From Micromonospora endophytica (GTDB taxonomy: Bacteria > Actinomycetota > Actinomycetes > Mycobacteriales > Micromonosporaceae): a stretch of 32,650 bases of DNA. Of the stretch, positions 18,020 to 23,991 are shown piece after piece (positions within the stretch are counted from its first letter, which is position 1; every line of letters begins with the position of its first letter). The notes below the pieces were generated by a model. That model was not told where the DNA came from, did no database searches, and was given only the letters and a program-made list of their open reading frames with translations. Position numbers and translations under genes: made by a program. The stretch lies in assembly GCF_003236305.1 (NCBI RefSeq), contig NZ_POTX01000041.1, positions 1 through 32,650 on the forward strand, read 5' to 3'.

Positions 18020-18388
18020 CAGTTCCAGGATCGCCCGCGTCGCCTCGAACCAGCGGTCCAGCCAGTCCGGCGGCGGCACGCTGCCCTTCGGCGGCAACTC
18101 CATCATCAGACCCCGCAGCAGCGGGTGGTCCACGAGGGAACCGCCGTCCCCGGTCGACCAACCGGAGGCCGGGAACGACGGTTCGGTGAGCGGATTGGGA
18201 TCCAGCGACGGCAGGGTGAGCGGCGACGGCGGCTCGGTCGCCATCGAGCTGTCCCGCCCGACCGTCTCGTTCTCCGTCGACACCACCTCGGTCAACACCG
18301 TGTCGCGGCGGGCACCGCGGTACTTGCCGCCGAACCGTTCCGGCTTACCCGGCCCGTTGGTGAGGTTCTCTGACCCGATACTCGTCAT
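17987..18388 (-). CDS. Uncharacterised 133-residue soluble protein
   Basis: Not recognised. ATG at 18388. The N-terminal part is polar and Gly/Lys/Arg-rich (about residues 1-35). The middle is Pro/Ser-rich with acidic patches (about 48-85). The C-terminus has a conserved-looking amphipathic stretch, PPPDWLDRWFEATRAILELL (residues 106-125). There is no signal peptide or membrane helix. The gene runs in the same direction as the XRE/DUF397 pair upstream but is separated from it by a hairpin, so it is probably its own unit. Its 3' end overlaps the convergent membrane-protein gene by 33 bases. Codon use fits the genome, which favours a real gene. Confidence 0.6.
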   Translation of the reverse strand: MTSIGSENLTNGPGKPERFGGKYRGARRDTVLTEVVSTENETVGRDSSMATEPPSPLTLPSLDPNPLTEPSFPASGWSTGDGGSLVDHPLLRGLMMELPPKGSVPPPDWLDRWFEATRAILELLYVQSAGRTR

Positions 18389-18528
18389 CGTCTCGCCTGC
18401 CTCGCTCGGTTACCCACCCTGCTCCGGGGGGTCGTCGACCAGCGCGTACCGCCAGGTACAACGAGACGGAGACGCTGTGGCGACGGCAGTGAACGGAGTC
18501 GCCCGCGCCCGTGGACGCAGATGGCGGA

Positions 18529-18555
18529 TCCCCGCCCGGCCACGCCGGACGGGGA
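18529..18555 (-). terminator. Hairpin terminator after the DUF397 gene
   Basis: TCCCCG (18529-18534) and CCGGC (18536-18540) pair with GCCGG (18544-18548) and CGGGGA (18550-18555), with one C/A mismatch and a CAC loop. It begins about 24 bases past the DUF397 stop in the direction of transcription. The shape (long GC stem, single C/A mismatch, triloop) is like the hairpin at 15278-15306. Confidence 0.6.
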
Positions 18556-18579
18556 CCCGTCAACACTGTTACCGGGGGG

Positions 18580-18807
18580 TCAGCCCTGGCCGAAGACGCC
18601 GTTCCGAGTGCTGGCGACGAAGGCGTGCCAGTCACCCGGAGCGAAGACGAGAGCCGGGCCTGTCTTGTCTTTCGAGTCCCGGACCCCGATCGCTCCGGTC
18701 ACGTACGCCACCTCCACGCAGTTGTCACAGTTCGGCCCACTCTTCGAGCTCTTGAACCAGTTCGCCTGCGTCAGGTCGACCGGGAATCCTTGCGCGGCCA
18801 TTTCCAC
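18580..18807 (-). CDS. DUF397 protein, partner of the XRE regulator
   Basis: 75 residues. Typical DUF397 features: ANWFKSSKSG near the N-terminus, CVEVAYV, VRDSKDKTGPALVF, and a Trp-containing end DWHAFV. GTG at 18807 has AGGAG five bases upstream; the in-frame ATG two codons later (18801) is too far from that site. The gene overlaps the end of the XRE gene by 37 bases in another frame, so the two are translationally linked. XRE(DUF5753)/DUF397 pairs are abundant in Streptomyces and Micromonospora. Some take part in developmental control (WhiJ-like/BldB-region systems), and some pairs have been proposed to behave like toxin-antitoxin modules. What this pair does is unknown. Confidence 0.93.
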   Translation of the reverse strand: MEMAAQGFPVDLTQANWFKSSKSGPNCDNCVEVAYVTGAIGVRDSKDKTGPALVFAPGDWHAFVASTRNGVFGQG

Positions 18808-19652
18808 AACGGCTCCTCTGCCAGTCTCGCGATGTATCCGACGGACTCCTCCGGACGCATGGCCGCTGCTCGAATGTGATCGAAGATGAAGCTGTACTTC
18901 TGCAGTTCGTCGCTCTTCTCCAGAAAAAGCCCACCCGTGGCGTTCTCCGCGTACACGACATCCGGATCACCTGGCTCGGGGAAGCTGAGGATAGTGAAGG
19001 TGCCGTCCATGCCGGCGTGCGCTCCCACCTCGAAGGGCAGGATCTGGAGCGTCACGTTCGGCAACTGGGCCATCTCCACCAACCGATGCAGCTGGTCACG
19101 CATCACCGTGTCCCCGCCAACCGGACGGCAGATCACCGCCTCATCGAGCACCGCCCATAGATCGACCGGATCGTCCTGGGTCAACAACGACTGGCGGCCG
19201 ATTCGGACACGCACGCGTTGGCGTACCTGGTCGGTGGTGAAGTCAGGGCGGGCGGCGCGGATCATCGCGCCGGCATACTCCTCGGTCTCCAGCAACCCTG
19301 GAACGACCTGCTGTTCCCAGGCGCGGATCGAGCTGGCCGCCGCCTCCAGGCCCACGAACGCACCGACCAGCACCGTGCTGTAGGGATGCCACCAGCCCTT
19401 CTGCCGCGCCTCGCGGGCGATCTGCACCAGCTCGTCGCTCTCCGGACCCACCACGCCGTAGATCCGGAGCATGTCCCGCACGTCGCGGGGGGTCGCGGTG
19501 GTGTGACCGGTCTCGATCCGGGAGATCTTCGACGCCGAGCACTCCAACTGCTCCGCGACCGCCTCGATGGTGATGCCGGCCGCCTCGCGTTGGCGACGCA
19601 GTTCGGCACCGAGCCGGCGCCGCCGTATCGTCGGGCTGCGCCGCTCGCTCAC
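18771..19652 (-). CDS. XRE-family helix-turn-helix regulator with DUF5753 domain
   Basis: 293 residues, GTG at 19652 preceded by GGAGAGG. N-terminal Cro/C1 helix-turn-helix at about residues 14-70 (LGAELRRQREAAGITIEAVA, then CSASKISRIETGH). The DUF5753 domain fills the rest, with the usual VPGLLETEEYA, IGRQSLL, AVLDEAVI, LPFEVGAHAG and FLEKSDELQKY elements. DUF5753 is thought to be a sensing or effector-binding domain. The architecture is that of WhiJ-like regulators. It overlaps the DUF397 gene by 37 bases and likely binds its own promoter region (autoregulation inferred). Confidence 0.95.
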   Translation of the reverse strand: MSERRSPTIRRRRLGAELRRQREAAGITIEAVAEQLECSASKISRIETGHTTATPRDVRDMLRIYGVVGPESDELVQIAREARQKGWWHPYSTVLVGAFVGLEAAASSIRAWEQQVVPGLLETEEYAGAMIRAARPDFTTDQVRQRVRVRIGRQSLLTQDDPVDLWAVLDEAVICRPVGGDTVMRDQLHRLVEMAQLPNVTLQILPFEVGAHAGMDGTFTILSFPEPGDPDVVYAENATGGLFLEKSDELQKYSFIFDHIRAAAMRPEESVGYIARLAEEPLWKWPRKDSRST

Positions 19653-20117
19653 GGTGTCACCTCTCCGCCTCGACGCGCCACTCTCACCACCGCCTGGGGC
19701 GCGACCATCGGACGGCGGGCGTTCGCGGCATGGGGTGGAGCCGGCCCTCGGCCCGGCCGCGGCGGGCGAAACCGGCCCTCAGTGTGCCGTCCGGATGGTC
19801 ACACGTTCAAGCGCCGTTTCGCGCGAGCCGCTCACGTATCAGCAAACGGCTACCTGCAACTTGCATGAAGCACCCTCCTGGGGCACTCTGTCCGTATGAC
19901 CTGGGTTACGCACCGTTCCGACATTGTTTCCCGGAGTGATCATCACCTCCGCGGCGGAACGGTCCACACCCCCGGCTCCCGCTCCGCCACCAGCGGATCC
20001 GGAGCCGATCGGGCCAGCCGCACGAACCGGTCCACGAGACACGTTCCCGTCGCCGGAGCCTGATCCCCCGCCAGCCCCCTGCCGGCCCTCCGCCGGCCGA
20101 CCATTTCAGGAGTCCAT
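19653..20117. other. 465-base region without a confident gene
   Basis: This stretch separates the divergent XRE gene and the 94-residue gene. It must hold both promoters, but I could not fix clear -35/-10 pairs. The sequence around 19840-19960 is less GC-rich than its surroundings (includes GCAACTTGCATGAAGC at about 19856-19871) and is the likeliest regulatory part. One small minus-strand reading frame (19943-20104) is listed separately. Confidence 0.5.
19943..20104 (-). CDS. Possible small protein, 53 residues
   Basis: The reading frame ends in LVDRFVRLARSAPDPLVAER and then EPGVWTVPPRR. Over those last ~32 codons nearly every third base is G or C, as in the real genes here, and the peptide looks protein-like with charged and aromatic residues. 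ATG at 20104 is the longest plausible start; a GTG closer to the end (about 30 residues) is equally possible. No strong ribosome-binding site was found. It lies head-to-head with the 94-residue gene and in front of the XRE gene. Chance in high-GC DNA cannot be excluded. Confidence 0.3.
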   Translation of the reverse strand: MVGRRRAGRGLAGDQAPATGTCLVDRFVRLARSAPDPLVAEREPGVWTVPPRR

Positions 20118-20402
20118 GTGCTGCCCCGCTCCGGTGACGTACTGCACGTGACACGCGCGGCAAGTGTCCAGTTCCGCAAGCCCATCCTGTTCCGGGTGAT
20201 CCGGGTGCTCGATCGGCCGACCTACGACGGCTGGGTCTGGCTTGAGGGCTACGAGTTGAACGCGGCGGGGGACGCGGTCAACCGGCGCTCGATCTTCGTA
20301 CAGCGAGCTGGGCTGCGGCAGTTGCACGCCGCCGGCCAACCGCGTCCGCACGCCGTGCGCTCGGCCCGCCGACCCACGCAGGCCTCGATGCGGGTGGCCT
20401 GA
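20118..20402 (+). CDS. Small conserved-looking protein, 94 residues
   Basis: GTG at 20118 with AGGAG at 20108-20112. A compact beta-rich region (SVQFRKPILFRVIRVLD, then YDGWVWLEGYEL and RRSIFVQRAGL) of about 65 residues is followed by a basic, Arg/Pro-rich tail. No membrane segment or signal. I recognise the type as a small protein seen in actinomycetes but know no function. A strong hairpin starts 18 bases after the stop, so it is probably monocistronic. Confidence 0.72.
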   Translation: MLPRSGDVLHVTRAASVQFRKPILFRVIRVLDRPTYDGWVWLEGYELNAAGDAVNRRSIFVQRAGLRQLHAAGQPRPHAVRSARRPTQASMRVA

Positions 20403-20420
20403 GCCTCCCGAACAGCCACC

Positions 20421-20458
20421 GGCGGGCATACCGGCACCATAGAATCGGTGTGCCCGCC
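20421..20458 (+). terminator. Long hairpin after the 94-residue gene, overlapping a -10-like sequence
   Basis: GGCGGGCA (20421-20428) pairs with TGCCCGCC (20451-20458). Inner T-G and ACCG/CGGT pairs extend the stem to 13-14 bp, with a loop of about 10 bases. The position after a stop codon suggests a terminator. The loop end contains TAGAAT (20440-20445), a TANNNT -10 candidate for the gene that starts at 20503. Confidence 0.6.
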
Positions 20459-20502
20459 CCGGCACTTCTCCACCCCGCGCGTCCAGGACCTTGGAACCTG
20501 GG

Positions 20503-20937
20503 ATGGTCATGGTCAAACTGTCCGCGCGGTGGCCCCACCGGTCTCGCATCGTCCACGCCTTCGGACTCCTGACACTGCTCGGTGCCACCATCCTGGTGGT
20601 GCTGGTCCGCGATCCCGCCCTGTCGTCCACCCGACTGGCCGAGCCGGTCCCGGCTCCCGAAATCACGGTGGTGCAAGGCGACCCACTCGACCCGGACGGA
20701 TCGGGTGGCGCGTCTGACGAGTTCGCCACCGACACCGCCGAGGCATCCACCGAGCAGCCGCTACCAGGTCACGGCGGCTCCGCCCCGTCCGCTGACGAAC
20801 CGGCGCTCCCCGGTCACGCGACAGGTGAGCGCACCTCCACGGAAATCAGCCGGTCGCTGTTCTGGTCGGGGGTCTTCGGATTGTCGATCTCGCTCGCCGG
20901 CCTGGGATTGGTCGGCACCAGACGCCGCAGGTGGTGA
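20503..20937 (+). CDS. Small protein with hydrophobic helices at both ends
   Basis: 144 residues from ATG at 20503 (a second ATG two codons on is possible). A basic start (KLSARWPHRSR) precedes a helix at about residues 18-38. An acidic Pro/Gly/Ser-rich middle (about 40-115) contains two LPGH units. A second hydrophobic stretch (SLFWSGVFGLSISLAGLGLV) ends in TRRRRW. This is the outline of a wall-anchored protein, but no LPxTG or LAxTG motif precedes the last helix, so sortase anchoring is unsupported. The stop lies 6 bases from that of a convergent PASTA protein. Function unknown. Confidence 0.68.
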   Translation: MVMVKLSARWPHRSRIVHAFGLLTLLGATILVVLVRDPALSSTRLAEPVPAPEITVVQGDPLDPDGSGGASDEFATDTAEASTEQPLPGHGGSAPSADEPALPGHATGERTSTEISRSLFWSGVFGLSISLAGLGLVGTRRRRW

Positions 20938-20943
20938 ACGCCG

Positions 20944-21723
20944 TCATCCGGTGGGCGTAGCCGTGGCGGTCGGCGCGGAGGTCGGTTCGGTGGTTGGCGC
21001 CGTGGTCGGCGTTTCCGTCGTCGGCGACGGGCTCGGCCGGGCCTGGGCGACCACGAGCGTCACCTCCTCGCCCGTCTCCACCAGTTCGCCCGCCTCCGGG
21101 GCGGTGGCGATCACGGTGCCGGGCGGCTGCTCCGATGCGCGGTACACCACTCGGTGGTCGAGACCGAGTTGCTCCAGCAGCGCCCGGGCCGCGTCCTCCG
21201 AGCGGCCGACCAGCGGCGGCATCGGCAGTTGCGCAGGTGCCGGGCTCGTCGTCGGCGGCGACGGTGAAGGCGAGCGCGGAGTCGGCGAGGCCGACTCTGC
21301 GGTGGCTGTGGTGGTCGGCTGCGGTGCCGGTCCGTCGTCCTCCGCAGCCTGGCTGGCCAGCCACACTCCCACCCCGATCAGGCCGAGCAGGAGCAGCAGG
21401 ATGATCCCCCAGAGGATCGGCAGCCACCAGCGCCGGGCCGCCTGCTCGTCGCCGTACCAGACGTCGCCGGCCGATTCCGGGTCGTCCCCGGGCCGGACCG
21501 ACGGCACCTCCGCACGCCCGGACCAGGCCGCCGGCCCAGACCGCTGCGCCGGTGGCAGCGGCGCGGTTCCCGCCGTCGGTGCGGTCTCGTCCGGCGTACG
21601 CCCCGTCGGTGCGGTCCTGTCCGGCGTACGCCCGAGCGGTGCCGTCTCGTCGGGATGCCCGGCGGCGGACGGCGGCAGCGGGCGGGTCTGGTCGTGGGGC
21701 GGCTCCTGGCGGTCGTCGCTCAT
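20944..21723 (-). CDS. Membrane protein with one extracytoplasmic PASTA domain, no kinase
   Basis: 259 residues, ATG at 21723 with a GGAAGGGGA ribosome-binding site. The cytoplasmic N-terminus (1-98) is Pro/Asp-rich and holds three 10-residue repeats (DETAPLGRTP type, residues 25-53). A transmembrane helix (101-123) is followed by a Ser/Pro/Thr linker. One PASTA domain (166-227) contains PPLVGRSEDAARALLEQLGL and ends VTLVVAQ. A Thr/Pro tail follows (228-259). PASTA domains bind peptidoglycan stems or beta-lactams in kinases and PBPs. Without a kinase this could be a wall-binding scaffold or a competitor for PknB ligands (inference). It follows a second PASTA gene by 151 bases; a TAGGTT at 21773-21778 may give it its own promoter. 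Confidence 0.85.
   Translation of the reverse strand: MSDDRQEPPHDQTRPLPPSAAGHPDETAPLGRTPDRTAPTGRTPDETAPTAGTAPLPPAQRSGPAAWSGRAEVPSVRPGDDPESAGDVWYGDEQAARRWWLPILWGIILLLLLGLIGVGVWLASQAAEDDGPAPQPTTTATAESASPTPRSPSPSPPTTSPAPAQLPMPPLVGRSEDAARALLEQLGLDHRVVYRASEQPPGTVIATAPEAGELVETGEEVTLVVAQARPSPSPTTETPTTAPTTEPTSAPTATATPTG
21573..21662 (-). repeat. 30-bp tandem repeat, 3 copies, in the PASTA gene
   Basis: Units at 21573-21602 and 21603-21632 differ by two adjacent bases; the third (21633-21662) is diverged. They encode 10-residue Thr-Ala-Pro-Thr-Gly-Arg-Thr-Pro-Asp-type repeats in the cytoplasmic tail. The TAP threonines could be kinase targets. Confidence 0.9.
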
Positions 21724-21874
21724 CGCACGTCCCCTTCCGCCGGTCGGGCGGGCATCGAGGCCCCTGCCGGTCAACCTAGTGGTTCTCCGGCCCATCGGCC
21801 CGCATCACCGCGCCCGATACGTACGAGAGCAGCCGCAATTGCCCTGACGTGGGGATCCTTTCCGGCGCGTCGGA

Positions 21875-22546
21875 TCAGGGACTTTCGTCGTCGCTCGGTG
21901 CGGCGCCGCACCAGATCGAGACGACGTCGTTCCACCGTCCAACGGTGTCGGCCTCGGGGTCCTGGGCGGTGACCGTTCCGGATCGCCCACTCGGATAACG
22001 AGGCGTGAACCCGTCGTCGACGAGTTCCGCGCGCGCCTCCTCGCACGAGTCCCCGATCAGGTCCGGCACCTCGTTCGGCGGTGCCGCGCCAGCCACGTTG
22101 AGCACCACGGTGATGCCGCGTTTCACCGGGGTGCCCGCCGCCGGTCTGGTGCTCCGCACGCTCGAACTGCTTCCGCTGCTGCCGAAGACGAGTTGCCAGC
22201 CCAGCCCGAGGTCCCGCAGTTCCTCCCGGGCTTCCTCGAATTCCATGCCGACCAGGTCAGGAACGGTGAAGCCGCTCGTCGGGCTCGGCGCGGCGCTGCT
22301 CGTCACCGGGGCCGGAGTCGGTCGACCGCGCGAGGGTGAGGGGGTGGGCCTGGCGCTGGGAGTGGGGCTGCTGGCCGCTTCGACAGGCGGGGTCACCGGC
22401 GGCTTCTGGTCACCGGCCAGCACCCAACCACCGGCCGCACCGATGACCGCGAGCAGCGCGGCCGCCAGGCCACCGCCGACTATCAGTCTCCGGTCCGACC
22501 CGGCGTCACCGCGCCCCGACCGCCCGTCCATGGTTCCGTCAGTCAT
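21875..22546 (-). CDS. Membrane protein with two extracytoplasmic PASTA domains, no kinase
   Basis: 223 residues from ATG at 22546; the upstream sequence offers only a weak GGTGG ribosome-binding site. A short charged cytoplasmic start (1-19) precedes a transmembrane helix (20-44) and a Pro/Ser/Thr linker (45-90). PASTA 1 spans 92-152 (VPDLVGMEFEEAREELRDLG) and PASTA 2 spans 158-214 (VPDLIGDSCEEARAELVDDG). Cys168 and Cys213 in PASTA 2 may form a disulfide. The C-terminus is acidic. It is encoded just upstream of, and in the same direction as, another kinase-less PASTA protein, so the pair probably arose by duplication or works together. Likely a peptidoglycan-binding surface protein. Confidence 0.85.
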   Translation of the reverse strand: MTDGTMDGRSGRGDAGSDRRLIVGGGLAAALLAVIGAAGGWVLAGDQKPPVTPPVEAASSPTPSARPTPSPSRGRPTPAPVTSSAAPSPTSGFTVPDLVGMEFEEAREELRDLGLGWQLVFGSSGSSSSVRSTRPAAGTPVKRGITVVLNVAGAAPPNEVPDLIGDSCEEARAELVDDGFTPRYPSGRSGTVTAQDPEADTVGRWNDVVSIWCGAAPSDDESP

Positions 22547-22666
22547 CGTCCACCGCCCTGTCACCGGCGACCGTACCCGGCGGGGCCAAGCACTGTCCGT
22601 CACCGCTCACCGCCTGGTACGCCGCACGACTCGCCGCACCGACCACAGGACGTTACGCTGCCCGGC

Positions 22667-23923
22667 ATGGCCAGAGTGGGCTGGGGAGGATCGACCGCCA
22701 CCGCGGCCGGCGTGGCCGCCGGTGCCGGGGCGGCCCAACTGGGCTTCGGGTACGGCCTCGGCATCCTCAACTGGGCACCGGCCGACACGACCGCCAGCAC
22801 GGCAACCTGGGTCGCCAGTCTGATCTGGGCCACCTGGATCGCCGCCACCTCGACCATCGTCGGTGCGGTCTGCGCCCAGCGGCTGCACGATCGCCGCTTC
22901 GCCGCCCCATCGGGCAGCTCCGTGCCGGGCACTGATGCTCCGCCAGCGAATGCCGACCGGCGAGGCGACGGCCTGTGGTGGACCGCGCTTTCCGGCGCTG
23001 CCGCGCTGGGCGCACTGATAACGGTGCTGCTGGTCGCCGTGCCGGCCCGGGTCGCGGTGGTGCCGGACACTGCGTCGCCCCGGGACATGGCCGCCAGCTA
23101 CGCGGCGCTCGGTGTGTTGATCGGTGCACTTGTCGCGCTCTGGGCGCTGCGCTGCCGGGCGGCGGCCGCCAACGTCGTCGCCACCGCCGGATGGCTCTGG
23201 CTGCTGGCCGTGGTCGCCGTGGTCGACTCGGTGCTCGCCGGTCGCGGCCTGACCACCGCGCAGCTCGGCATCTGGCAGCTCAGTTCGGACAGCGACCAGT
23301 TCTGGGTCCGGGACTACTTCTACTGGCCCGGTGCAGTTCTCTCGCTCGGATCGGCGCTGCTGATCGGCGTGCTGGCCGCCCGGCGGGGCGTTCGGGAGGC
23401 CGACCGTCGGGTCGGCGCCACGGCCTCGGGCGCGGCCGGTCCGTTGCTGGTGGCGGTGGCGTACCTCCTGGCCGTACCGAGGCTTACCGCGATCAGCCCG
23501 GAGCAGGTGTCCGCACACCTCATCGCCCCGTACGCGGCGATCGTCGGCGTCGGGGGCTCGGTCCTGGTCGCGGCGCTCGCCCAGCGGACAGCCCGACGGG
23601 CCACCGACCGGCCGGTCGACGCTGTGCCCACCGCAGCGGTGCCCCGGCAACGCACCGGCACCACTGCCGACACCGGCCCCGCCACCGTGCCGGTGCCTGC
23701 CGCACCACCTCGAACCGACACCGCACCTCACGCCACCGACACCACGCCGCAGGACCCCGACACCAGCACCAGCACCGGCCCGGACACCAGCACCGACGCC
23801 ACCGGCCAAGGCACGAGCACCACGCACCAGGACACCGGCACCACGCAGCAGGAGGACGCGGGTGCCGAGAGCGCGTCCCGGGGCACGGGCCGCCGGGCCC
23901 GGACGCCGCGCCGGCCGCGCTGA
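22667..23923 (+). CDS. Eight-helix membrane protein with Thr/Asp-rich tail
   Basis: 418 residues, ATG at 22667. About eight hydrophobic helices lie within residues 8-315, including WVASLIWATWIAATS and YWPGAVLSLGSALLIGVL. The remaining ~100 residues are hydrophilic Thr/Pro/Asp-rich, with many TDT and TST steps, ending very basic (RRARTPRRPR). No transporter or enzyme motif is recognised. There is no ribosome-binding site; TACGCT (22654-22659) lies 7 bases before the ATG, the layout of a leaderless actinobacterial transcript. Divergent from the two PASTA genes across 120 bases, which suggests but does not prove a shared role at the envelope. Confidence 0.75.
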   Translation: MARVGWGGSTATAAGVAAGAGAAQLGFGYGLGILNWAPADTTASTATWVASLIWATWIAATSTIVGAVCAQRLHDRRFAAPSGSSVPGTDAPPANADRRGDGLWWTALSGAAALGALITVLLVAVPARVAVVPDTASPRDMAASYAALGVLIGALVALWALRCRAAAANVVATAGWLWLLAVVAVVDSVLAGRGLTTAQLGIWQLSSDSDQFWVRDYFYWPGAVLSLGSALLIGVLAARRGVREADRRVGATASGAAGPLLVAVAYLLAVPRLTAISPEQVSAHLIAPYAAIVGVGGSVLVAALAQRTARRATDRPVDAVPTAAVPRQRTGTTADTGPATVPVPAAPPRTDTAPHATDTTPQDPDTSTSTGPDTSTDATGQGTSTTHQDTGTTQQEDAGAESASRGTGRRARTPRRPR

Positions 23924-23924
23924 G

Positions 23925-23941
23925 AAAGCACCGGCAGGTGC
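23925..23941 (-). terminator. Short hairpin with T-run after the GCS2-family gene
   Basis: On the minus strand GCACC-TGCC-GGTGC (23928-23941) is followed by TTTCT, the layout of a small intrinsic terminator, about 50 bases beyond the stop of the ligase gene. The stem is only 5 bp. Confidence 0.35.
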
Positions 23942-23991
23942 CCAGGCCGGTAGCCGGCGGAGTCGTAGCGGCGGGCGGGACGCTGCCGGGC

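Noticed and set aside
18345..18635. 96-codon minus-strand frame between DUF397 and the 133-residue gene
   Set aside because: It covers the terminator hairpin and the start of the 133-residue gene, has poor third-position bias and no ribosome-binding site.
19924..20151. 75-codon Pro-rich + strand frame before the 94-residue gene
   Set aside because: Third-position GC is clearly lower than in genuine genes here, and it overlaps the ribosome-binding site of the 94-residue gene.
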